Part shown: in pieces, positions 1 through 6,255 of the stretch
Position numbering within the stretch: position 1 is the first letter of the stretch
How the letters are laid out: each line of letters starts with the position of its first letter
NCBI GenBank assembly: GCA_021770845.1
Contig: JAETQF010000001.1
Location: 248,001 to 312,000 of the forward strand
Origin: Oscillospiraceae bacterium
Lineage (GTDB): Bacteria > Bacillota > Clostridia > Oscillospirales > Oscillospiraceae
Direction: 5' to 3'
Length of the DNA stretch: 64,000 nucleotides
Position numbers and translations under genes: made by a program
The notes under the pieces: model-generated
What the model was told of the DNA's origin: nothing
Database searches by the model: none
Seen by the model: the letters and a program-made list of their open reading frames with translations, nothing else

Positions 1-123
1 ATGATTCACCACCCGCAGCCACGTCTCCTGGTACAGGTCGTCCGCGTCAAAGCGGTTGGGGCACAGGGAGCGGCACAGGCCATACAGCCTCCGGCCGTAC
101 TGCTGTATGTATTGGTCAATCAA
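1..123 (-). CDS. ECF-type RNA polymerase sigma factor, N-terminal part only
   Basis: The reverse strand reads MIDQYIQQYGRRLYGLCRSL and continues to DADDLYQETWLRVVNH at the window edge. This is the sigma-70 region 2 signature of extracytoplasmic-function sigma factors: an N-terminal helix, then the conserved acidic 'DADDLYQETWL' stretch of the core-polymerase and -10 recognition helices. The gene leaves the window at base 1, so region 4 is not visible. I placed the start at a TTG (123-121) because AAGGTGG lies just upstream. The frame stays open further upstream, with a GTG at 177 that lacks a ribosome site, so the start is uncertain. No anti-sigma gene is visible. Confidence 0.7.
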   Translation of the reverse strand, partial: MIDQYIQQYGRRLYGLCRSLCPNRFDADDLYQETWLRVVNH

Positions 124-251
124 CCGCCCCACCTTCCCTTCGCTATGATATACCTTTGCGCGGGGCAAAAGGTTCACGCAAATTTTCAAAAAGTTCCGGG
201 CCGGATCCGGGGTCAATCCGCCGCGGGGATCCCTCCGGGCCCGCGGACGGC

Positions 252-289
252 AAAAAGCGCCCCGCGGACGGCGATCCGCGAGGCGCTTT
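252..289 (-). terminator. Rho-independent terminator after lysS
   Basis: On the minus strand AAAGCGCC pairs with GGCGCTTT, with an inner TCGCGGA/TCCGCGG extension, and the stem ends in a run of T. It lies about 10 bases past the lysS stop codon. Confidence 0.8.
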
Positions 290-298
290 GTCTCATAC

Positions 299-1804
299 TT
301 AGTCCAGCGGCTTCATGGTGGGGAACAGCAGAACCTCCCGGATGGAGTCGTTGTTGGTCAGCAGCATCACGCAGCGGTCGATGCCGATGCCCATGCCGCC
401 CGTGGGGGGCAGGCCGTATTCCAGGGCGGTGATGAAATCCTCGTCCATCATGCCCGCCTCGTCGTCTCCCTTGGCCCGGAGCTCCACCTGCTTCTGGAAC
501 CGCTGGCGCTGGTCGATGGGGTCGTTGAGCTCGGAGAAGGCGTTGCACATCTCGCTGCGGCAGATGAACAGCTCGAATCGCTCGGTGAGCCGGGGATCCT
601 TGGGGGAACGCTTGGACAGCGGGGACACGTCCACCGGGTGCATCGTGATGAAGGTGGGCTGGATCAGCTTGCCCTCCACCCGCTGGTCGAACACCTCGTA
701 CAGGGCGTTGCCCCAGGTCTTGTCCGCCGTCTCGGGCAGCTCCACGCCGATGGACTTGGCGGCGGCCACCGCCTCCTCGTCCGAGCTGATGGCCATGAAG
801 TCCAGACCGGTGTACTGCTTCACCGCCTCGTGCATGGGCAGGCGGGGCCAGCCCGGGGTCAGGTCGATGTGCTCCCCCTGCCACTCCACCTGATAGGTGC
901 CCAGGATCTTCTGGGCGGCGGAGGACAGCAGATCCTCCATCAGATCCATCATGTCGTTGAAGTCGGCATAGGCCTGGTACAGCTCGATGGTGGTGAACTC
1001 CGGGTTGTGCCGGTTGTCCATGCCCTCGTTGCGGAAGATGCGGCCGAGCTCATACACCCGCTCCAGCCCGCCCACGATAAGCCGCTTCAGCGGCAGCTCG
1101 GTGGCGATGCGCAGATACATATCAATGTCCAGGGTGTTGTGGTGGGTGATGAAGGGCCGGGCGGTGGCGCCGCCGGAGATGGTGTTGAGCACCGGGGTCT
1201 CCACCTCCATATAGCCCCGGGCGTCCATGAAGTCCCGGACGTACTTGATGAACTGGGAGCGGATGACGAAGTTCCGCTTCACGTCCGGGTTGACGATGAG
1301 ATCCACATACCGCTGGCGGCAGCGGGTCTCCACGTCAGTGAGGCCGTGGAACTTCTCCGGCAGGGGCAGCAGGGACTTGGACAGCAGGGTGATGGTCTTG
1401 GCCTTGATGGAGATCTCCCCCCGCTTGGTGCGGAATACCTCCCCCTCCACGCCCACGATGTCGCCGATGTCGTACTTCTTGAAGGCGGCCAGGGCCTCCT
1501 CCCCCACGTCGTCGATGCGGACATAGAGCTGGATCCGCCCGCCGCCGTCCTGGAGGTCGGAGAACACGGCCTTGCCCATGCCCCGCTTGCTCATCAGGCG
1601 GCCGGCCAGCCGGACGGTCTGGCCCTCCATGGCGTCAAACTGATCCTTGATCTCGTCGCTGTGGTGGGTCACGTCGAACCTGGTGATCTGGAAGGGATCC
1701 TGCCCCCGGCTCTGGAGCTCCGCCAGCTTTTCCCGGCGTATGCGGAGCAGCTCGGACAGGGAGGGCTCCTCCCGCTCGGGCTGGTTGTTGGTCTGATCGG
1801 CCAT
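299..1804 (-). CDS. lysS: Lysyl-tRNA synthetase, class II
   Basis: Charges tRNA-Lys with lysine in the cytoplasm. The 501-residue product has the usual bacterial LysRS length and order: an N-terminal OB-fold anticodon-binding domain (about residues 60-170, with 'GRLMSKRGMGKAVFSDL'), then the class II catalytic core. Motif 2 is seen as 'FRNEGMDNRHNPEF' near residue 255 and motif 3 as 'GGMGIGIDR' near residue 470. It lies 32 bases after greA on the same strand and probably shares the consensus promoter at 2390-2418; the greA-lysS order is common in Firmicutes. The first ~20 residues are a charged extension (DQTNNQPEREEP). Nothing suggests damage. Confidence 0.97.
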   Translation of the reverse strand: MADQTNNQPEREEPSLSELLRIRREKLAELQSRGQDPFQITRFDVTHHSDEIKDQFDAMEGQTVRLAGRLMSKRGMGKAVFSDLQDGGGRIQLYVRIDDVGEEALAAFKKYDIGDIVGVEGEVFRTKRGEISIKAKTITLLSKSLLPLPEKFHGLTDVETRCRQRYVDLIVNPDVKRNFVIRSQFIKYVRDFMDARGYMEVETPVLNTISGGATARPFITHHNTLDIDMYLRIATELPLKRLIVGGLERVYELGRIFRNEGMDNRHNPEFTTIELYQAYADFNDMMDLMEDLLSSAAQKILGTYQVEWQGEHIDLTPGWPRLPMHEAVKQYTGLDFMAISSDEEAVAAAKSIGVELPETADKTWGNALYEVFDQRVEGKLIQPTFITMHPVDVSPLSKRSPKDPRLTERFELFICRSEMCNAFSELNDPIDQRQRFQKQVELRAKGDDEAGMMDEDFITALEYGLPPTGGMGIGIDRCVMLLTNNDSIREVLLFPTMKPLD

Positions 1805-1836
1805 TGGTATTCTCTCCTTTTATCTTTGCGCCGTCC

Positions 1837-2310
1837 TCACCGCTGGATGGCGACGACCTCGTATTCAATGTTGCCCGCGGGGGCCTCCACCACCGCCACC
1901 TCGCCGATGGCCTTGCCCAGCAGGGCTTTGCCGAAGGGGGACTCCTCGGAGATGCGCCCGTTCATGGGATCCGCCTCCTGGGAGCCCACCACCTGGTAGG
2001 TCTCCTCCTCGCCGGTGGCCACGTCCTTCACGGTGATCCGGCTGCCCATGCGCACGGTGTTGGGATCGGTGGCGTGCTCCTCGATCACCACGCAGTTGGC
2101 CAGGATATTCTCCAGCTCGGCAATGCGGGAGTAGAGCTTGCCCTGCTCGTTTTTCGCCTCGTCGTACTCGCTGTTCTCCGACAGATCGCCAAAGGATCGG
2201 GCTTCCTTGATCTGATCGGCCACCTCTTTCTCCCGGACGGTTTTCAGGTAGGTCAGCTCGCTTCTCAGTTCCTCCAGGCGCTCCGCGCTCAGTTTGTACT
2301 CTTTGGCCAT
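1837..2310 (-). CDS. greA: Transcription elongation factor GreA
   Basis: Rescues backtracked RNA polymerase by stimulating transcript cleavage in the secondary channel. The 157-residue length is typical. Residues 1-77 form the antiparallel coiled coil (start 'MAKEYKLSAERLEELRSEL'), with the acidic tip segment 'ARSFGDLSENSEYDEAKNEQ' (Asp and Glu at the loop), and residues 85-157 form the FKBP-like domain ending in 'YEVVAIQR'. It is the first gene after a perfect sigma-A promoter and is followed by lysS. Confidence 0.97.
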   Translation of the reverse strand: MAKEYKLSAERLEELRSELTYLKTVREKEVADQIKEARSFGDLSENSEYDEAKNEQGKLYSRIAELENILANCVVIEEHATDPNTVRMGSRITVKDVATGEEETYQVVGSQEADPMNGRISEESPFGKALLGKAIGEVAVVEAPAGNIEYEVVAIQR

Positions 2311-2389
2311 CTCGGCTCCATCCTTTCTTCCGCCCGTTTCCGGTTCCGGAATCCCCTTTTCGGGGAAAACGGCACGGTGGTTCTATGGA

Positions 2390-2418
2390 ATTATAGATAC
2401 TTTACCGGCTTTTGTCAA
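2390..2418 (-). promoter_or_regulatory. Consensus sigma-A promoter for greA-lysS
   Basis: The minus strand carries TTGACA (2418-2413), exactly 17 bases, then TATAAT (2395-2390): a perfect consensus match. The -35 box overlaps the TGA stop codon of the upstream 90-codon gene (2417-2415), so the two units abut. The leader to greA is about 70 bases and contains a small hairpin, TCCCC-ttttc-GGGGA. Confidence 0.9.
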
Positions 2419-2687
2419 GGGGTTCCGGCCGCCGTGGCGTCCAAAAGGATCCGCCTGGTCTCGTCGCCGGCGTTTTGCGCCTGTCCTCCGGAGCCCTGGG
2501 GGCGCTCGTCGCTCACCGCGTTCAGCGCCATCAGCGACAGGTTGCTGCGCATCAGGTCGAACAGGGAGGCCAGAATGGCCAGCTCGTCCGCCGTCTTGCC
2601 CTGGCCGATCCACACGGACAGGGCCGCGGCCACGGCCACCAGGTTGGCCCCCTGGCCCTGGGGCACGCCGGAATTCCGGCACGGCAT
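2415..2687 (-). CDS. Small hypothetical protein
   Basis: A 90-residue protein with a good start: ATG at 2687 preceded by AAAGGGGG nine bases upstream. Residues 14-50 (segments 'ANLVAVAAALSVWIGQG', 'KTADELAILASLFDL') are a conserved-looking helical pair of the kind found in small Firmicutes proteins of the DUF6774 type; that assignment is from memory of the pattern. The C-terminal 30 residues are polar and low complexity. No signal peptide or catalytic motif is seen. It sits between an acetyltransferase gene and greA, and its stop codon lies inside the greA promoter. Function unknown. Confidence 0.7.
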   Translation of the reverse strand: MPCRNSGVPQGQGANLVAVAAALSVWIGQGKTADELAILASLFDLMRSNLSLMALNAVSDERPQGSGGQAQNAGDETRRILLDATAAGTP

Positions 2688-2740
2688 GACGGATCACCCC
2701 CTTTACCCCAGTATATGCGGGGCCGGGAGGGCGGCGCACA

Positions 2741-2774
2741 AAAACCGCCCGGGCGGCAAAAATCCCGGCGGTTT
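2741..2774 (-). terminator. Terminator between the GNAT gene and the 90-aa gene
   Basis: On the minus strand GCCGCCCGGGCGGTTTTT forms a compact hairpin with a T run. AAACCGCC/GGCGGTTT also pair over a wider span, so alternative stems are possible. Confidence 0.6.
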
Positions 2775-2781
2775 GGAGCGG

Positions 2782-3342
2782 TTACAGCGTTTTCACATAC
2801 CGCAGGTCATGGCAGGGCGGGCTGTCGGGAAAGGGGATGTCGGCGCTGGTACCGTCCCAGGAGAAGCCGTGGGCGGCGTAAAACCGCCGGGCTCCCTCGT
2901 TCTCCTGGAGGACGAACACGAAGGCGTTCCGGAACCCCTTCTCCTTCATCCGGCGGCAGGCCTCGTCGAACAGCAGCCCTCCGTAGCCCCTCCCCCGCTC
3001 CGCCGGGTGGGTGTAGAAGGAGGCGATCTCCCCCCAGTCGGCGTAGGCGGCGTTGTCGAATTTGCAGATATCGCCGGGGTTGTAGTTCACCATCCGGGCC
3101 TTGCAGTAGTTCAGGCAGGACACCGGCTCCTCCCCCCGGTAGAGCAGCAGGCCATGCACGCCGTTCCGGCTCTCGTAGTTGGCGCGGAACACCTCCACCC
3201 AGCGGTCATCGGTGATCTCCCGGGCCATGTAGTCGGCGGGCACCGCGTCCACATAGGTGTCCCGCCAGCCCAGGGCGTGGAGGAGGGACATGGCCCGGAA
3301 ATGCTCCTCGGTGCAGGCGTCCACAAAATGCAGTTCGTCCAT
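2782..3342 (-). CDS. GNAT family N-acetyltransferase
   Basis: A 186-residue acetyl-CoA-dependent acetyltransferase of unknown substrate. The acetyl-CoA loop (motif A) is visible as 'HPAERGRGYGGLLFDEACRR' near residue 125, followed by 'GFRNAFVFVLQENEGARRFYAAHGF', the usual beta5 and motif B with the catalytic-region Tyr. I chose ATG 3342 (MDELHF) because GGGAGG sits five bases upstream. The longer frame back to 3432 encodes a Pro/Gly-rich run that looks like read-through of the upstream GC hairpin. It stands alone, with a terminator behind it. Confidence 0.9.
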   Translation of the reverse strand: MDELHFVDACTEEHFRAMSLLHALGWRDTYVDAVPADYMAREITDDRWVEVFRANYESRNGVHGLLLYRGEEPVSCLNYCKARMVNYNPGDICKFDNAAYADWGEIASFYTHPAERGRGYGGLLFDEACRRMKEKGFRNAFVFVLQENEGARRFYAAHGFSWDGTSADIPFPDSPPCHDLRYVKTL

Positions 3343-3504
3343 AAATACCTCCCAAATGAGCGGCCCCGCCCCGGTTGGGGCGGGGCCGCGATACGGCGGC
3401 AGTTCCCCTTGCCCGCCCTCGCTTCCGGTCAACGCTGTGGGAATACGATGTCAATATGGGCCCTTGCCCTGTAACGGTACGGTCGTGCGCGGTTTGGGCC
3501 TAAC
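3343..3504. other. Non-coding stretch with a GC-rich hairpin
   Basis: Part of the 375-base gene-less gap 3343-3717. Just upstream of the acetyltransferase ribosome site, CGGCCCCGCCCC and GGGGCGGGGCCG (3361-3389) form a very stable hairpin that could sit in the leader of that gene. TAACGGTAC and TAACGGTAAC recur about 30 bases apart (3471-3510). No gene seen. Confidence 0.5.
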
Positions 3505-3606
3505 GGTAACGTGGAGGGATCGAACCCCCTCGCGCCAGCCCCTTGGCGCCACCAATGATCCGGCTCATTCTCAACCGGTGAGATCGCGTTCGCCCCGAAA
3601 GCTACC
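3505..3606 (-). other. tRNA-like sequence of unclear identity, possibly degenerate
   Basis: On the minus strand a T-arm (GGGGG-TTCGATC-CCTCC) is followed by ACGTTACC. A preceding GCGCC/GGCGC hairpin looks like a long variable arm, and GGTAGC about 100 bases upstream can pair with GTTACC as an acceptor stem. The putative anticodon stem CCGGTT/AGCCGG encloses GAGAATG, which lacks the invariant U33, and the D-loop GG is not seen. The 102-base length would fit only a long-arm type tRNA. I regard it as a tRNA relic or tRNA-derived repeat, not a proven functional gene. Confidence 0.3.
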
Positions 3607-3619
3607 TGCTTGCCGCATT

Positions 3620-3641
3620 CCTTTTTCTCGAGAGAAAAAGG
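3620..3641. repeat. Palindromic element CCTTTTTCTC-GA-GAGAAAAAGG
   Basis: Ten-base perfect arms around a two-base centre, in the gap downstream of the DIP1984-family gene. It resembles the arms of the larger inverted repeat at 24643-24674 (GGTTACTTTCTCTC / GAGAGAAAGTAACC), suggesting a dispersed repeat family. It may also help end transcription of the minus-strand operon. Confidence 0.5.
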
Positions 3642-3717
3642 AACCGAAAAAGAGCTTGAATTCGCTGACGGAAATTGTGCTGATCTGTAAAGTGGGTATC
3701 ACGACAACGGACGCGGG

Positions 3718-4170
3718 CTAAATCAATTCCGTGGCCCAGTTGGCCGCTTGGATCGTATTGTCCAACAGGCGCAGCTCCTTGGACAGCCCGTCCACCTCCC
3801 GCTGGAGCTGGGGCACGTCCACGGCGCTGAACAGCTTGATCTCCCGGCCGCTCATCCGCTGGCCCACCTGGCTGGCCCGGTAGGCCAGATCCCGGTAGGC
3901 GCCCAGCTTCAGCTTCAGCGCGTCCCGCCGGGCCAGGTGCTGGGTGAGGGTTTTGCCCTCCACCTGGGTGCGGCAGTTGGTCAGGTTGATCCGGGCGATG
4001 ATATCCTCCAGCTCCGCCACGCAGCGATCCAGCTCCGCCAGCAGGTTCTTCGGATCCTCGATGGGCTTCTCCTTCTCCTGGACGATGGCGTTGTTCCCCA
4101 GCCGCTGCTGGAGCTGCTGGATCCGGCGGTTCAGATCCGCCCGCTCCTGTAAGGCCTCCGCTAATTTCAT
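3718..4170 (-). CDS. DIP1984 / septicolysin family coiled-coil protein
   Basis: A 150-residue all-helical protein starting 'MKLAEALQERADLNRRIQQL', with 'LNRRI.QLQQRL', a central 'LLAELDRCVAELEDIIARIN' helix, 'RDALKLKLGAYRDLA' and a C-terminal 'VDVPQLQREVDGLSKELRLLD'. This matches the DIP1984 (septicolysin-like) family, whose function is unresolved despite the name. No signal peptide, so a cytoplasmic protein. It is the last gene of the minus-strand operon that starts with the dehydratase activase, 15 bases after the preceding gene; what it does there is unknown. Confidence 0.85.
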   Translation of the reverse strand: MKLAEALQERADLNRRIQQLQQRLGNNAIVQEKEKPIEDPKNLLAELDRCVAELEDIIARINLTNCRTQVEGKTLTQHLARRDALKLKLGAYRDLAYRASQVGQRMSGREIKLFSAVDVPQLQREVDGLSKELRLLDNTIQAANWATELI

Positions 4171-4185
4171 GGTATCCCCTCCCTT

Positions 4186-5490
4186 TTATACGTCCGCCCC
4201 CGCAGGCTCTTTTTCCGGCTCCGCCTCCTGTCTGGCCAGGGCCTTGGCGTTGGCCAGCATCAGCTTGATCCGGTTTTCCTGGTTGATCTTGGTGGCCCCG
4301 GGGTCGTAGTCGATGGCCACGATGTTGGAGTTGGGGTAGTCGTCCTTCAGCTTGCGGATCATGCCCTTGCCCACGATATGGTTGGGCAGGCAGCCGAAGG
4401 GCTGGGTGCACACGATGTTGGGCACCCCGGAGTGGATCAGCTCCAGCATCTCGCCGGTGAGCAGCCACCCCTCCCCCATCTTGTTCCCGTCCCCCAGGTA
4501 GCCCTGCACCAGCTTGTGCATCTCCTCAAAGGTGCCGGGGGCCCGGAAGCGGCTCTTTTTCAGGGCGGCGATCATGTCCTTCTGGCAGGCCTCGATGTAG
4601 CCCTTGAAGAGCTGGGCCACCTTCTTCTTGGCCCACAGCCCGCCGTAGATGTCCACATCCGTCTCCCGGTTGAAAATCTTGAAGATCATAAAGTCGGTGA
4701 GGCCGGGCACCACAGGCTCCGCCCCCTCGGACAGCAGGAAGTCCTCCAGGTTGTTGTTGCCCAGGGGGGAGAACTTCACGTAGATCTCCCCCACCACCCC
4801 CACCTTCACCTTCTCAACCTGGGAGACAGGGACGGCGGCGAAGTCGGCGATGATGGCGTCGAAGCTCTCCCGCATCTGCTTGCGGCTCATGCCCTTCCCC
4901 TGCTGGAAGCCGTCGATGAGCCTGCCCTGCCACTCGTCCACCATGCGGTCGGTCTGGCCGTGGTTCAGCTCGTAGGGCCGCACCTGGTTGGCCACGTTGA
5001 CAATCAAGTCCCCGTACAGCATGGCGTAGATCATCTTGCGGATCATGCCCAGGGTCAGCGTCCAGCCCGGGTTTTTCTCCAGCCCGGACAGATTCACCGA
5101 GATGACGGGCACGAAGGCCAGATCCGCCTTTTCCAGCGCCTTGCGCAGCAGGTGGATGTAGTTGGACGCCCGGCAGCCGCCGCCGGTCTGGGTGATGAAC
5201 AGCGCGATCTTGTGGGGGTCGTAGCCCCCGTGCTTGATGGCGTCGATGAGCTGGCCGATGACCAGCAGGGCGGGGTAACAGGTGTCGTTGTGGACGTATT
5301 TCAGGCCCTCGTCCACAATGCCCCGGTGGTTGGTGGTGAGCATATCCACCTTGTAGCCCTCCAGCACCAGCAGCTGGCGGAACATCCCGAAGTGTACGGG
5401 CAGCATCTGGGGCATGAGGATGGTGTACTCCTCCTTCATCTCCTTGGTAAAGAGCAGCCGTCCGTCCTTGTCATATTTCAATTCAGCCAT
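4186..5490 (-). CDS. 2-hydroxyacyl-CoA dehydratase-type protein, C-terminal portion of a split activase-related polypeptide
   Basis: 434 residues. The N-terminal part ('ILMPQMLPVHFGMFRQLL', 'NDTCYPALLVIGQLIDAI', 'QTGGGCRASNYIHLLRKAL') corresponds to the C-terminal module of the ~1400-residue 'acyl-CoA dehydratase activase-related' proteins of Clostridia, and the middle part ('GDGNKMGEGWLLTGEMLEL', 'CTQPFGCLPNHIVGKGMIR') resembles HgdB/BcrC-type Fe-S subunits. Several Cys in the conserved positions could bind an Fe-S cluster. Here it is a separate gene, parted from its usual N-terminal partner (6245-9184) by an acetyltransferase gene. The acidic tail 'AEPEKEPAGADV' is likely disordered. Exact substrate unknown. 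Confidence 0.85.
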   Translation of the reverse strand: MAELKYDKDGRLLFTKEMKEEYTILMPQMLPVHFGMFRQLLVLEGYKVDMLTTNHRGIVDEGLKYVHNDTCYPALLVIGQLIDAIKHGGYDPHKIALFITQTGGGCRASNYIHLLRKALEKADLAFVPVISVNLSGLEKNPGWTLTLGMIRKMIYAMLYGDLIVNVANQVRPYELNHGQTDRMVDEWQGRLIDGFQQGKGMSRKQMRESFDAIIADFAAVPVSQVEKVKVGVVGEIYVKFSPLGNNNLEDFLLSEGAEPVVPGLTDFMIFKIFNRETDVDIYGGLWAKKKVAQLFKGYIEACQKDMIAALKKSRFRAPGTFEEMHKLVQGYLGDGNKMGEGWLLTGEMLELIHSGVPNIVCTQPFGCLPNHIVGKGMIRKLKDDYPNSNIVAIDYDPGATKINQENRIKLMLANAKALARQEAEPEKEPAGADV

Positions 5491-5514
5491 GGTGAAGCTC
5501 TCCTTTCGCGGGGA

Positions 5515-6255
5515 TCAGTCATTGCGGACGGCCCAGTAGAGCCGCCCCATGGAGCGGGTCATGCCCAGGGACTGCTGGAGGGCCAGGGACGCCTCGTTGC
5601 CGTCGAACACCTGCCCGTAGGGGACGCGGCCCCGGGACAGCTCCAGATCAATCAGACGGGACTGGAGCAGCCTGCCCAGCCCCCGGCGGCGGTACTGGGG
5701 CAGCACCTCCAAAAGCCCCATGGATCCCTCGGCGTGGCGGCCGATGAAGGCCATGAGCGTACCGCCGTCAAATGCGCCGTACAGCTCCCCCTGCTCGATC
5801 AGCCCGGACAGATAGCCGTCGTCCACGCCGTTCTCGGCGTAGTGCTCCACCACCGTGGGCAGATGGGACAGCTCCAGCCGCCGGATCTCTGCCTCACAGT
5901 CCGGGGCGGCGGGGGCCATGGTTCGCAGATACCCCACCTGCCAGCAGGGGTTCAGCCGGTCAAACCCAAACCGCTTCTCCAGCTCGTCCAGGTAAAAGTC
6001 CTCGTGGACGGTGAGGAAGTCCGGCTGGGGCGGCAGCATGGCCAGCAGCCGCTTGGCCGTCTCCAGATCGTCGGCGAACATGGTAAAGCCCAGCTCCTGC
6101 CCGTCCTTCTCATAGTTCCGGAAGGAAACCAGCGCGCCCCGGGGCATGGCGGCGATGAGCTGCCCCTCCCCCCGGCGGATTGCCTCGGTGAGATCCAGGT
6201 AGAGCACCGGATCCCGGTTCAGCGCCTCCTGGCAGATACTCAAGTCAGTGTTCAC
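5515..6255 (-). CDS. GNAT family N-acetyltransferase between the two halves of the dehydratase system
   Basis: 246 residues. The C-terminal half carries the acetyl-CoA binding motif 'LLEVLPQYRRRGLGRLLQSR' (about residues 180-200) and 'VFDGNEASLALQQSLGMT', typical of GNAT enzymes. The N-terminal half is a degenerate GNAT-like fold. It starts with GTG at 6255 behind GGAGGAGAG and overlaps the end of the activase gene by 11 bases, so translation is probably coupled. Substrate unknown. Its place inside the operon suggests an acyl-CoA or amine substrate linked to the neighbouring enzymes, but that is inference. Confidence 0.88.
   Translation of the reverse strand: MNTDLSICQEALNRDPVLYLDLTEAIRRGEGQLIAAMPRGALVSFRNYEKDGQELGFTMFADDLETAKRLLAMLPPQPDFLTVHEDFYLDELEKRFGFDRLNPCWQVGYLRTMAPAAPDCEAEIRRLELSHLPTVVEHYAENGVDDGYLSGLIEQGELYGAFDGGTLMAFIGRHAEGSMGLLEVLPQYRRRGLGRLLQSRLIDLELSRGRVPYGQVFDGNEASLALQQSLGMTRSMGRLYWAVRND

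Noticed and set aside
3505-3606. Selenocysteine tRNA (selC)
   Set aside because: Length and long variable arm fit, but no TCA anticodon in a TTTCAAA-type loop is present, and no selA/selB/selD gene is near.
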